From: Azospirillum brasilense
GTDB taxonomy: Bacteria; Pseudomonadota; Alphaproteobacteria; Azospirillales; Azospirillaceae
Length of the DNA: 64,000 bases
Reading direction: 5' to 3'
NCBI RefSeq assembly: GCF_007827815.1
Contig: NZ_VITH01000002.1
Span: 248,001 to 312,000 of the forward strand
Made by a program: the position numbers and the translations under genes. Positions within the stretch are counted from its first letter, which is position 1. Each line of letters starts with the position of its first letter. Shown one piece after another: positions 1 through 8,015 of the stretch. The notes beneath the pieces are model-generated. The model was not told where the DNA came from. It did not search any database and saw nothing but the letters and a program-made list of their open reading frames with translations.

Positions 1-163
1 CCATCCATTCGGTTGCGTATGGGAAAGACCACAAACACCGGCGGCCCCGTTCCGTCAAGGGCTTCCCTTGGGGCTTCGCAAAGCCTGCTTCCACTCTGGA
101 CCGCAAGGCCGCGGGTCCCCATAGTTCGTAGCCGGGACTTCACCGGACGGAGATGACGCCGCG

Positions 164-1852
164 ATGCGAACGGGATTGGCGCGAACGGGATTGGCCGCTT
201 TCACCCTGGCCGCCGCTCTGGCCGCCGCCCCGATGGGCTCGTCCGCGCAAGCGGCGAAGGACGAGCTGGTGATCGGCATGACCCAGTTCCCGTCCAACTG
301 GCACCCCTCCATGGAAGCGATGATGGCGAAGAGCTACGTCCTGTCCATGGCGCGCCGGCCCTTCACCGCCTACGACCCCGACTGGCGGCTGACCTGCCTG
401 CTCTGCACCGAGCTGCCGGCGCTGGACAAGGGCACCGCGGAGTATGAGACGCGGGCCGACGGCAAGAAGGGCATCAAGGTCACCTACACCATCAACCCCA
501 AGGCGACCTGGGGCGACGGCACGCCGGTGACGACCGAGGACGTGCTGTTCACCTGGGCGGTCGGCAAGCACCCGCAAAGCGGCTACAGCAATTTCGACCT
601 GTTCGCCCGCGACATCGTGGCGATCGACGCGAAGGACGAGCGCACCTTCACCATCCACCGCGACAAGGCGGTGTGCAGCTACGCCGAGATCAACGACTTC
701 GAGATCCTGCCCGCCCATTTGGAGCGCGCGGTGTTCGAGGCCGACCCGGCGACCTACCGCAACCGCTCCAAGTACGAGACCGATACGACGAATCCCGGCC
801 TGTGGTTCGGTCCCTACCGCATCGCCCAGGTCGAGCCGGGCAGCCATGTGGTGCTGGAACCCAACCCGACCTGGTGGGGCGCCAAGCCGGCCTTCAAGCG
901 GGTGATCGTGAAGTCCATCGAGAACACCGCCGCGCTGGAGGCCAACCTGCTGGCCGGGCAGGTCGACATGGTGCCGGGGGAAACCGGCCTGCCGCTCGAC
1001 CAGGTGCTCGCCTTCGAGAAGCGGCACGGCAGCCGCTACAACGTCTTCTACAAGCCGGGCCTGTTCTTCGAGCATGTCGAGCTGAACCTCGACAACCCGG
1101 CGCTGGCCGACGTGCGGGTGCGCCGGGCGCTGCTCCACGCCATCGACCGCGAGGCGATCTCCAAGCAGCTCTACGACGGGCGCCAGCCGGTCGCCCACAA
1201 CGAGATCAGCCCGCTCGACCGCGTGCACGCGCCGGGCTACCAGACCTACGCCTTCGACCCGGCGCTGGCCGGCAAGCTGCTGGACGAGGCGGGCTGGAGC
1301 GAGCGGCGCGCCGGGGTGCGTCACAACGCCAAGGGGGAACGGCTGTCGCTGGAGATCATGACGACCGCCGGCAACCGCTCCCGCGAGGTGCTGCAGCAGG
1401 TGCTCCAGGCGCAATGGCGGCAGGCCGGGGTGGAGGTTCGCATCGTCAACGAGCCGGCCCGCGTCCTGTTCGGCGACACGCTGGAGAAGCGCCGCTTCAA
1501 GTCGATGGCGCTGTTCGCCTGGATCAGCGCGCCGGAGAACATCCCGCGCACCATCCTGCATTCCAGCATGATCCCCACGGAGGCCAACAACTGGGCGGGC
1601 CAGAACTACACCGGCTACCGGAACCCGGAGATGGACAAGGTCCTGGAGGACCTGGAGCATGTCTGCGAGCCCGACGCCAACCGCGCGCTCTGGGCGAAGC
1701 TGCAGACGCTCTACGCCCAGGACCTGCCGAACCTGCCGCTGTTCTTCCGCGCCGATCCGTTCATCCTGCCGCCCTGGCTGGAGGGCGTGGTGCCGACCGG
1801 ACATCTGGATTCCAGCACGCTGTGGATCGAGACGTGGAAGGCGAAGGAGTGA
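164..1852 (+). CDS. ABC transporter substrate-binding protein, family 5 (peptide/nickel type)
   Basis: This 562-residue protein is the periplasmic ligand receptor of a peptide-type ABC importer. The N-terminus is a Sec signal peptide (positive start, Ala-rich core at about residues 9-23, likely cleavage near SSAQA at 26-30). The mature part has the solute-binding family 5 layout, with an early segment around TWGDGTPVTTEDVLFTW and a late segment around LYDGRQPVAHNEISP. A 15-bp direct duplication at the start encodes RTGLA twice. Two permease genes follow on the same strand, so it is the receptor of that system. The ATPase subunits are not in the window and may lie upstream. The ligand cannot be told; peptides, opines or glycosides are all possible for this family. 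Bases 1-163 upstream hold no recognisable gene. Confidence 0.92.
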   Translation: MRTGLARTGLAAFTLAAALAAAPMGSSAQAAKDELVIGMTQFPSNWHPSMEAMMAKSYVLSMARRPFTAYDPDWRLTCLLCTELPALDKGTAEYETRADGKKGIKVTYTINPKATWGDGTPVTTEDVLFTWAVGKHPQSGYSNFDLFARDIVAIDAKDERTFTIHRDKAVCSYAEINDFEILPAHLERAVFEADPATYRNRSKYETDTTNPGLWFGPYRIAQVEPGSHVVLEPNPTWWGAKPAFKRVIVKSIENTAALEANLLAGQVDMVPGETGLPLDQVLAFEKRHGSRYNVFYKPGLFFEHVELNLDNPALADVRVRRALLHAIDREAISKQLYDGRQPVAHNEISPLDRVHAPGYQTYAFDPALAGKLLDEAGWSERRAGVRHNAKGERLSLEIMTTAGNRSREVLQQVLQAQWRQAGVEVRIVNEPARVLFGDTLEKRRFKSMALFAWISAPENIPRTILHSSMIPTEANNWAGQNYTGYRNPEMDKVLEDLEHVCEPDANRALWAKLQTLYAQDLPNLPLFFRADPFILPPWLEGVVPTGHLDSSTLWIETWKAKE

Positions 1853-1867
1853 GGGTGTCGCGTCGGG

Positions 1868-1966
1868 CCCCCACCCCGGCCCTCCCCCGCTTCGCAGGGG
1901 AGGGTGCCTTCTGCAAAGCGGCGGCAGTTCCCTCCCCTGCGAAGCGGGGGAGGGCCGGGGTGGGGG
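1868..1966. repeat. GC-rich palindromic intergenic repeat (37-bp perfect inverted arms)
   Basis: The arms at 1868-1904 and 1930-1966 are perfect reverse complements of 37 bp around a 25-nt loop. The arm core reads CCCTCCCCCGCTTCGCAGGG. It sits between the binding protein and the first permease. The same sequence family recurs at 3881, 39285 and 45047 and inside imuB at 16462. Transcribed, it would form a very stable hairpin that could damp expression of the permeases relative to the binding protein; that role is inference. Confidence 0.93.
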
Positions 1967-1997
1967 CAAAGCTCTTCGCCGTGGGCGCTCCGCTCCC

Positions 1998-2963
1998 ATG
2001 ACCCGCTTCCTCGCCTCCCGCCTGCTCCAGGCGCTGGTTGTCCTGCTGCTGATGAGCTTCGTCATCACCGTCCTGATGACGCTGATGCCGGGCGACCCGG
2101 TGGACATGATGCTGGCCGGCAACCCGCGCGCCACGCCCGCCGACGCGGCGCGGCTGAAGGCGCTCTACGGCCTCGACAAGCCGTTGCTGGACCGTTACTG
2201 GCATTGGCTCCAGGCGGCGCTGATGGGGGATTTCGGCTTCTCCCGGCTCTACGCGCAACCGGTTCTGACGATCCTGCTGCCGCGGCTGGGCAACACGCTG
2301 CTGCTGCTCGGCGCGGCGATGGCGCTGACCCTGGCGGTGGCGCTGCCGCTCGGCGTCTACGCGGCGCGGCGGCCCTACGGCTGGGCCGACAACGCCATCA
2401 ACCTGTTCTGCTTCGCCGGCATCTCGGTCCCGGCCTTCTGGCTGGCGCTGCTGCTGATCCTGCTCTTCGCGGTGGAGCTGCAATGGCTGCCCGCCTCCGG
2501 CCTCGGCCCGGTCGGCGGCGAGGGCTGGTGGGAGCGGCTGCCCTACCTCGTGCTGCCGGTGGCCTCGCTGACGCTGGCGAGCATCGGCGGCTACACGCGT
2601 TACGTCCGCGCCGCGATGATGGGGGAGCTTCGCCAGGATTACGTCCGCACCGCCCGCGCCAAGGGGCTGGGGGAGGGGCGGGTGGTCTGGCGCCACGCGC
2701 TGCGCAACGCGACCATCCCCATCGTGACCATCGTGGCGCTGGAGTTCGGCGCCCTCTTCTCCGGCGCGCTGGTGACCGAGACGATGTTCGCCTGGCCGGG
2801 CATGGGCAAGCTGATCTACGACAGCATCATGGGCAACGACCTGAACGTGGCGCTGGTGGCGCTGCTGTTCGCCACGCTGACGACGCTGGCCGGCAACCTG
2901 CTGGCCGACGCCGCCTACGCCGGGCTGGACCCGCGCATCTCCTTCAAGGGGGACGGGGCGTGA
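1998..2963 (+). CDS. ABC transporter permease, DppB/OppB family
   Basis: This 321-residue inner-membrane permease forms half of the translocation channel for the importer whose receptor starts at 164. It begins MTRFLASRLLQ, the usual positively charged start of DppB-type subunits, followed by a long hydrophobic helix and the family's MPGDPVD segment near residue 33. A cluster of membrane helices follows. The cytoplasmic loop around YVRTARAKGLGEG (about residue 215) contacts the ATPase in this family. The reading frame is open far upstream through the palindromic repeat, but the homology begins at this ATG. Its TGA overlaps the GTG of the next permease, so the two are translationally coupled. 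Confidence 0.93.
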   Translation: MTRFLASRLLQALVVLLLMSFVITVLMTLMPGDPVDMMLAGNPRATPADAARLKALYGLDKPLLDRYWHWLQAALMGDFGFSRLYAQPVLTILLPRLGNTLLLLGAAMALTLAVALPLGVYAARRPYGWADNAINLFCFAGISVPAFWLALLLILLFAVELQWLPASGLGPVGGEGWWERLPYLVLPVASLTLASIGGYTRYVRAAMMGELRQDYVRTARAKGLGEGRVVWRHALRNATIPIVTIVALEFGALFSGALVTETMFAWPGMGKLIYDSIMGNDLNVALVALLFATLTTLAGNLLADAAYAGLDPRISFKGDGA

Positions 2964-3868
2964 AGGCGGGGGGCTTGAAGGCCGGGCGCTTCCTGCGGCG
3001 CTTCGCCCGCCACCGGCTGGCGGTGGTCAGCGCTCTGCTGCTGCTTGTGCTGGCGGTCGCGGCGGCGGCCGCACCCTGGGTGGAACACTGGCTGGGGGTG
3101 GAAGCGACGGGCATCAGCCTGCTCGACCGCTTCGGCCCGCCCTCCGCCCTGCACCCGCTGGGCACGGACGAGCTGGGGCGCGACGTGCTGGTGCGGCTGC
3201 TCTACGGCGGGCGGGTGTCGCTGTTCGTCGGCGTGGCGGCGGCGCTGGCCTCCGCCGTCATCGGCACGGGGATCGGGCTGCTGGCCGGCTATTTCGGCGG
3301 GCGGCTCGACGACCTGCTGATGCGCGTGACGGACGGGCTGATCGCGCTGCCGCTGCTGCCGCTGCTGATCGTTCTGGGCGCCATCGACCTGACGCGGCTG
3401 GGCATCCCGCCCGAGGTGGCGGGATCGGAGGACGCCAGCCTGCTGCGCATCGTCGTTCTGGTGGCGCTGTTCGGCTGGACCACGGTGGCGCGGCTGGTGC
3501 GCGGGGCCACCCTGTCGGCGCGGCGGCGCGACTATGTGCGGGCGGCGGTGGCGATGGGGGCGGGCAGCCGCCGGATCATGCTGGCCCACATCCTGCCGAA
3601 CGTCGCCGCTCCCGCCGTGGTGGCGACGACGCTGACGGTCGGCAACGTGATCCTGCTGGAGTCGGTGCTGAGCTTCCTGGGTCTTGGCATCCAGCCGCCG
3701 CTGCCCTCCTGGGGCAACATGCTGACCAACGCGCAGGAGCTGGTGGGGACGGCGCCGCTGCTGGCGGTGTGGCCGGGGCTGTTGATCTTTTTGACGGTGA
3801 TCGCCGTCAACCTGCTGGGCGACGGGCTGCAGGACGCGCTGGACCCGCGGGTGGTGGGGAAGAAGTAG
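2960..3868 (+). CDS. ABC transporter permease, DppC/OppC family
   Basis: This 302-residue partner permease forms the heterodimeric channel with the preceding gene. The GTG start lies in a GTGA overlap with the upstream stop, which fixes the start. The N-terminal region has a Lys/Arg-rich cytoplasmic tail and one hydrophobic helix. Next comes the DppC hallmark HPLGTDELGRDVLVRLLYGG (about residues 70-90), then a five-helix core. The EAA-type loop is DYVRAAVAMGAGSRRIMLAH. The C-terminus ends LLGDGLQDALDPR, typical of the family. No ATP-binding subunit follows; the next gene is on the opposite strand. Confidence 0.93.
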   Translation: MKAGGLKAGRFLRRFARHRLAVVSALLLLVLAVAAAAAPWVEHWLGVEATGISLLDRFGPPSALHPLGTDELGRDVLVRLLYGGRVSLFVGVAAALASAVIGTGIGLLAGYFGGRLDDLLMRVTDGLIALPLLPLLIVLGAIDLTRLGIPPEVAGSEDASLLRIVVLVALFGWTTVARLVRGATLSARRRDYVRAAVAMGAGSRRIMLAHILPNVAAPAVVATTLTVGNVILLESVLSFLGLGIQPPLPSWGNMLTNAQELVGTAPLLAVWPGLLIFLTVIAVNLLGDGLQDALDPRVVGKK

Positions 3869-3880
3869 GGGAGCGAGGTC

Positions 3881-3995
3881 TTGCCCCCTCCCTGACCCTC
3901 CCCCGCTTTGCGGTGGAGGGGATCAAGCTCCCTCTCCTGCGTCAGCGGGGGAGGGAAGGGGCCCGCGGCGAAGCCGTGGGAAGGGTGGGGGCAAG
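3881..3995. repeat. Palindromic intergenic repeat, TTGCCCCCTCCC family
   Basis: The element runs from TTGCCCCCTCCCTGACCC to GGGTGGGGGCAAG, and its ends are near reverse complements. Inside are a shorter hairpin arm (CCCTCCCCCGC ... GCGGGGGAGGG) and the spacer GGGGCCCGCGGCGAAGCC. It fills the gap between convergent genes (the permease ends at 3868; the lipoprotein on the other strand ends at 4002). It could act as a bidirectional terminator. The family is the same as those at 39285 and 45047. Confidence 0.88.
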
Positions 3996-4001
3996 TGCCC
4001 C

Positions 4002-4466
4002 TCACTTCTCCCGCTGAAACTTCGCCGCCCCGGCCGCCATCGGGATCAGCCGCACTGCATAAGGCGACGTCTGCATCTGCGCCACCGCCTGGGCCGGGCC
4101 CGGAACCCGCTCGCGGTAGCCGACGACCACGTCGCCGCCCGCCGCCCGCGCGCTGACGATGGACACGCCGTAGCCGCCGGTGTCGCGCGGGCCGAGGAAG
4201 ACCGCCGCGGCCATGCGGTCGCCGGGCAGGGGACCCGGCGCGGCCTCGCCGACGCGGGCCCAGAGGTCGTTCCATTCCTGCGGGTTGCGGGCGACCACAT
4301 AGGCGCGCTCGTAGGCCTGGCTGCGATCGCCCTGCCAATAGGTGCCGGGATCGGCGTCGGCGGGAAGCAGGGCCTGCGGCTCCGTGCCGTCCGGGGCGGT
4401 CTGGCAGGCGCCGAGAAGGGGAAGCGTGACGGTGAGGGCGAGCAAGGCGACGGCTGGGCGGGTCAT
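4002..4466 (-). CDS. Lipoprotein with PrcB C-terminal-like domain
   Basis: This 154-residue protein has a lipoprotein signal peptide (MTRPAVALLALTVTLPLLGAC, lipobox LGAC, lipidated Cys at residue 21). The rest resembles the PrcB C-terminal domain (PF14343). It opens with a segment of the type VARNPQEWNDLW, followed by strands ending in FLGPRDTGGYGVSI and a final YAVRLIPM. In spirochaetes the domain occurs in a subunit of a protease complex; its role here is unknown, probably a periplasm-facing accessory factor. The start is the ATG just before the lipid signal, 8 bp after the stop of the GST gene, so the two form one transcription unit. The assignment rests on pattern recall. Confidence 0.72.
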   Translation of the reverse strand: MTRPAVALLALTVTLPLLGACQTAPDGTEPQALLPADADPGTYWQGDRSQAYERAYVVARNPQEWNDLWARVGEAAPGPLPGDRMAAAVFLGPRDTGGYGVSIVSARAAGGDVVVGYRERVPGPAQAVAQMQTSPYAVRLIPMAAGAAKFQREK

Positions 4467-4474
4467 GCGGCGGC

Positions 4475-5095
4475 TCACTCCGGCACCGCCATGCCGCGCT
4501 TGACCGCCGGGCGCTCGGCGACGGCGTCGTGCCAGCGCTTCAGATTGGGGTAGCGGTCCAGCACGTTGCCCTCCGCCTTGGCGGCTACGGCGACGAAGGG
4601 GAAACAGGCGATGTCGGCGATGGAAAAGGCGCCGCCGGCCAGATGCTCCGACCCGCCCAGACGCTCCTCCATCGCGGCGTGGATGCGCTGCAGCTCGCCT
4701 TTGAAATAGTCGATGGCGTAGGGGATCTTTTCCGGTGCCATGACCGCGAAGCGGAACTTGCTCAGGCCCGAGGGGCCGAGGTCGCTGACGCCCAGCATCA
4801 GCCAGCTCATCGCCTCCGCCCGCTCGTCCTCGTCCTCGGGCAGCAGGCGGCCGGTGCGCTCCGCGTAGTGCAGCAGGATGGCCCCCGACCCGAACAGGCG
4901 GCGCCTCTTGCCGCCGGGAAGTTCCTCGACGACGGCCGGGATCTTGCCGATCGGGCTGACCGCCAGATAGTCGGGCTGACGGCCTTCGCCGGCCACGAGG
5001 TCGACCTTGTGGACCTTGTAGGTGAGACCCAGCTCTTCCAGCAGGATCGAAGCCTTTTGCCCGTTCGGCGAGGCGAAGGTGTAGAGCGTGATCAT
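4475..5095 (-). CDS. Glutathione S-transferase family protein (YghU/Ure2-like type)
   Basis: This 206-residue cytosolic protein has an N-terminal thioredoxin-fold domain (MITLYTFASPNGQKASILLE) and a C-terminal helical GST domain. The SPNGQK motif (residues 8-13) and the SPIGKIPAVVE segment (residues 47-57) match the glutathione-binding site of the Ure2p/YghU-like GST class. In that class Asn takes the place of the catalytic Ser/Tyr. Homology begins at this ATG, although the frame stays open upstream. It is the first gene of a two-gene unit with the PrcB-like lipoprotein. The substrate is unknown. Confidence 0.85.
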   Translation of the reverse strand: MITLYTFASPNGQKASILLEELGLTYKVHKVDLVAGEGRQPDYLAVSPIGKIPAVVEELPGGKRRRLFGSGAILLHYAERTGRLLPEDEDERAEAMSWLMLGVSDLGPSGLSKFRFAVMAPEKIPYAIDYFKGELQRIHAAMEERLGGSEHLAGGAFSIADIACFPFVAVAAKAEGNVLDRYPNLKRWHDAVAERPAVKRGMAVPE

Positions 5096-5234
5096 CGGTG
5101 CCCGTCCCTGGAGCCTGTCCCTTTGCCATGTCCGCAAAGGCGTTCAACAGGCGCCAGTTTCGCCGATTTGCGCACGGAAGGCCAGAGGCAGGCCAAAAGC
5201 GCCTTTCTGCCGGCCGTTCCGAAGGACTCCGTCG

Positions 5235-6641
5235 TCACACCGCGCGGCTGTGCTTCCCGGCGCCGGTGGACAGGTAGGTGTCGAAGCGCGCGGCGACGAT
5301 GCGCATCAGCGGGCGGGCGGGCTCCGGCACATGGACGCGGCGGCCCTCCACCACGGCGACCCCGTCGGCCACCAGATCGGCCATGGCCTCAAGGTCGGCG
5401 TCGAAGGCCCCGGCGGCCAGCCCATGGGCCTCGGCCACCGCGCCGACATCCACCGACAGGTCGCACATCAGCCGCACGATCAGGTCGCGGCGCAGCCGGT
5501 CGTCGGCGGTCAGCGTCAGCCCCTTGCCGGTCGGGAAGGCTCCGGCCTCGACAGCTTGGGCGTACTGGTCGAAGGGAACGGCGTTCTGCACATAGCCCTG
5601 CGGCAGCGCCCCGATGGACGAGGCGCCGAAGCCCAGCAGCACCTCCGCGTCGTCGGTCGTGTAGCCCTGGAAGTTGCGGCTGAGCCGCCCCTCGGCCTGC
5701 TGCACGGCCAGCTCGTCGTCGGGCCGGGCGAAGTGGTCGAGGCCGATGGGCTGGAAGCCGGCGTCGGTCAGCACCGCGGCGATGGACGCGAACTGCTCCC
5801 AGCGGCCCAGCGTTCCGGCGAGCGCCGATTCGTCGATCTTCTTCTGGTGCGTCTTCATCCACGGCACATGGGCGTAGCCGAAGACCGACAGCCGGTCCGG
5901 CGCCATGGTCAGGGCGATCTCGGCGGACCGCGCGACGCTTTCCACCGACTGGCCGGGCAGGCCGTACATCAGGTCGAGGTTGATGTGGCGGATGCCGTTG
6001 GCGCGCAGCCACTCCAGCGCCTGCTCGGTCTGCTCCCGCGGCTGGATGCGGTTGATGGCGGCCTGCACCCCGGCGTCGAAGTCCTGCACGCCGAGCGAGG
6101 CGCGGTTGACCCCGGCGCGGCCCAGCGCCTCGGCCATGTCGCGGGTCAGGGTGCGCGGGTCGATCTCCACCGCGATCTCCGCGTCCGGCGTCACGTCATA
6201 ACGCTCGCGCAGCAGGGCGATCAGCGATTCGAAGTCGTCCGGCGCCATCATGGTCGGCGTGCCGCCGCCGAAATGGATGTGCCGCACCCGCAGCCGTCCG
6301 GAAATGCGGTCGGCGACCATGCCGATCTCGCGCCGGAGATGGCCGAGATACTCGGCGATGGGGGCGTAGCGGGCGACGATCTTGGTGTGGCAACCGCAGT
6401 ACCAGCACATCTTCGCGCAGAAGGGCACGTGCAGGTACAGCGACCCCGTGTGCGCCGCCGTGTCCAACTCCGCCAGCCAGCCCGCGTAGCGCTCCGCCCC
6501 CACGGCGGCGGTGAAGTGCGGCGCCGTCGGGTAGCTGGTGTAGCGGGGCACCCGCAGCCCGTCGTACTTGGCGAGCAGGGCGGCGTTCAGCGGGGCGGTC
6601 GGGGCGGCGGTGGCGCAGGCCACGGGGGAGATCGCGTTCAT
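5235..6641 (-). CDS. hemN: Oxygen-independent coproporphyrinogen III oxidase
   Basis: This 468-residue cytosolic radical-SAM enzyme decarboxylates coproporphyrinogen III to protoporphyrinogen IX when oxygen is scarce. It has the HemN start (AKYDGLRVPRYTSYPTAPHF, residues 24-43) and the 4Fe-4S/SAM motif C75-x3-C79-x2-C82 plus C84 (FCAKMCWYCGC). The radical-SAM glycine motif HFGGGTPT is present, and a C-terminal HemN domain contains the conserved YFG-like region. The chosen ATG (MNAISPV) is 42 nt downstream of the centre of an FNR-type box. A GTG further upstream at 6683 would start inside that box and is unlikely. Regulation by an FNR-family protein under oxygen limitation is inferred. Confidence 0.95.
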   Translation of the reverse strand: MNAISPVACATAAPTAPLNAALLAKYDGLRVPRYTSYPTAPHFTAAVGAERYAGWLAELDTAAHTGSLYLHVPFCAKMCWYCGCHTKIVARYAPIAEYLGHLRREIGMVADRISGRLRVRHIHFGGGTPTMMAPDDFESLIALLRERYDVTPDAEIAVEIDPRTLTRDMAEALGRAGVNRASLGVQDFDAGVQAAINRIQPREQTEQALEWLRANGIRHINLDLMYGLPGQSVESVARSAEIALTMAPDRLSVFGYAHVPWMKTHQKKIDESALAGTLGRWEQFASIAAVLTDAGFQPIGLDHFARPDDELAVQQAEGRLSRNFQGYTTDDAEVLLGFGASSIGALPQGYVQNAVPFDQYAQAVEAGAFPTGKGLTLTADDRLRRDLIVRLMCDLSVDVGAVAEAHGLAAGAFDADLEAMADLVADGVAVVEGRRVHVPEPARPLMRIVAARFDTYLSTGAGKHSRAV

Positions 6642-6676
6642 GGCGGGGAGGATCGTGCAGACCGCCGTCCGCCGCT

Positions 6677-6690
6677 TTGACACAAGTCAA
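6677..6690 (-). promoter_or_regulatory. FNR-type box upstream of hemN
   Basis: TTGAC-ACAA-GTCAA is a perfect dyad that differs from the FNR consensus TTGAT-N4-ATCAA only by one symmetric change. Its centre is 42 nt before the hemN ATG. At a class II position (-41.5) transcription would begin at or next to that ATG, implying a very short or absent leader. FNR control of hemN is well known in proteobacteria. Confidence 0.75.
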
Positions 6691-6722
6691 GCGTTCGAAC
6701 GCCCGCCGGTCAGACCCACCCG

Positions 6723-7145
6723 TCAGGCGGCCGCCAGCCGGTTCTCCAGATGCTCCAGCAGCAGGTTCAGGTTGCGGCGGTTGGCCTTGAAGCCGATGTC
6801 GAAGAGGGCGCCGACCACCGGGACCGAGCCGCCGGCCCAGTCCACGGCCATGTTGGCGATCATCCGGGCGATCAGGCTCTTCGGAAGGTCGAAGCGGGTG
6901 GCCTCCATGATGATGTAGGCGGCCACCACGGTGGTCGCCGTGCTGCCGGCGACCGGGACCAGGGCGGCGATGCCGTCCAGTCCGAAGGGAATGCGGGTGC
7001 CGGGAACGCGCCAGCGCGTGTCCATCAGCCGGGTCAGCCTGCGCAGCCGTTCCAGCCGTTCGAGATCGATGGAGATGACCGGCGGCGCCGTGGCGACGCC
7101 CGAGAGGGTGGTGGCGGGCGCGGGACGCGTGCGGATGTCGCTCAT
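6723..7145 (-). CDS. DUF4112 domain-containing protein
   Basis: This 140-residue protein has the DUF4112 layout. A charged helical segment (LERLERLRRLTRLMDTRWRV, residues 28-47) leads to RIPFGLDGIAALVPVAG. One hydrophobic stretch follows (about residues 63-80), then a conserved Gly-rich segment VPVVGALFDIGFKANRRN. The family is a predicted small membrane-associated protein of unknown function, common in alphaproteobacteria. It sits 39 bp upstream of the hemN control region on the same strand, but the FNR box between them suggests hemN has its own promoter. The start is the only ATG before the conserved region. Confidence 0.85.
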   Translation of the reverse strand: MSDIRTRPAPATTLSGVATAPPVISIDLERLERLRRLTRLMDTRWRVPGTRIPFGLDGIAALVPVAGSTATTVVAAYIIMEATRFDLPKSLIARMIANMAVDWAGGSVPVVGALFDIGFKANRRNLNLLLEHLENRLAAA

Positions 7146-7629
7146 GGGGCTTCACCGGAGCAGGAGAGCCGCCGTGGGGAGCCGCCGGCGGGGAAAGCCG
7201 TGGGCGGTGCCGGTCGGGCGTGTCGGGTTGAGCAACCCGCGGCTGTCCCCGCGGTTCCCGGCCTATCTCCATCGGGTGTCCGGCACCACGGACGCGCTCA
7301 CGGCCCGGGCGGGGCCGTCGTCATACGGATGATCGGGCGGACGCAGGGTCATCGTCCGAAAGGAGAGGGGGTGGCGGACCGGATGCGGCGAATGGACGCG
7401 CGAGTCCCGCGTGCCTGGAGCCAGTGATTTGATATTTCAGGAGATTCTGCGGCGTTTCCGGACTTTTCGGCGGCCATATGTCGAAGGCCTCTCTGGTCTG
7501 GAACGCCCTTAAGCACAACAATGGTGCGCGCAGGTCGATACTTAAGACCGAAAAGAACCGAACGGGCACCCGCTCCACAGGGTGATGGGCGGGGCACCAG
7601 TCATCGGAAAAAAAGCAGGGAGGATCGTC
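7146..7629. other. Intergenic region between divergent genes
   Basis: About 480 bp separate the DUF4112 gene (minus strand) from the small Cys-rich gene (plus strand). I see no convincing coding frame. A small hairpin CGGGTT-GAGC-AACCCG lies at 7224-7239. Two CTTAAG sites about 33 bp apart lie at 7508-7546, in a locally AT-richer stretch that could carry promoters. No known RNA family is recognisable. Confidence 0.5.
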
Positions 7630-7866
7630 ATGACCACACTCTATTGCGCCTGCTGCGGACAGCCGTTCCGCCGCAGTTCGCCGCGCGGCCCGGCGCCGCT
7701 CTATTGCTCGCGCGATTGCCGCCGTCAGATCGAGGTCCGCCGCCGCGTCTGGGCGTCTCTGCAGGCGTCGGAACGGTCGGCTGCCGCACCGCTGACGCCG
7801 GTGGTGCCGGTCGGTTCGGGAGCCTTCCATCCGGTGGACAGGGTGTGGGAGCGCGCCTCCGCCTGA
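7630..7866 (+). CDS. Small Cys-rich (zinc-ribbon-like) protein
   Basis: This 78-residue protein has a compact N-terminal metal-site pattern (YCACCGQPF at residues 5-13, then YCSRDCRRQ at about 29-37). Four or five cysteines are spaced like a treble-clef or MYND-like zinc finger, followed by Arg-rich helical sequence and a low-complexity tail. It is preceded by a good ribosome-binding site (GGGAGG, 9 nt before the ATG), which picks this start over an upstream in-frame ATG at 7582. The function is unknown. A role binding nucleic acid or a partner protein is only inference from the Cys/Arg pattern. Confidence 0.7.
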   Translation: MTTLYCACCGQPFRRSSPRGPAPLYCSRDCRRQIEVRRRVWASLQASERSAAAPLTPVVPVGSGAFHPVDRVWERASA

Positions 7867-8015
7867 GCGGTGACGATGGGAACGTCGCAGGCAGTCTGCG
7901 CATTTTTTGGCCGGTTTGGTTGTGGCCCCTCTAAAACAGCAGGGCTGCCATACCATATAGGAGGACGCTCCATGAGTGAGCGTCCCCCGAACCGAGGGCT
8001 TTACCGAACACGGCC

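Noticed and set aside
140-2134. Long antisense open frames opposite the binding-protein and permease genes
   Set aside because: High-GC genomes give long open frames on the opposite strand; these have low-complexity Arg/Ala/Gly-rich products and no ribosome-binding site.
7508-7546. Pair of CTTAAG sites as operator
   Set aside because: The 6-bp sites are palindromic by themselves and 27 bp apart, and no known regulator fits.
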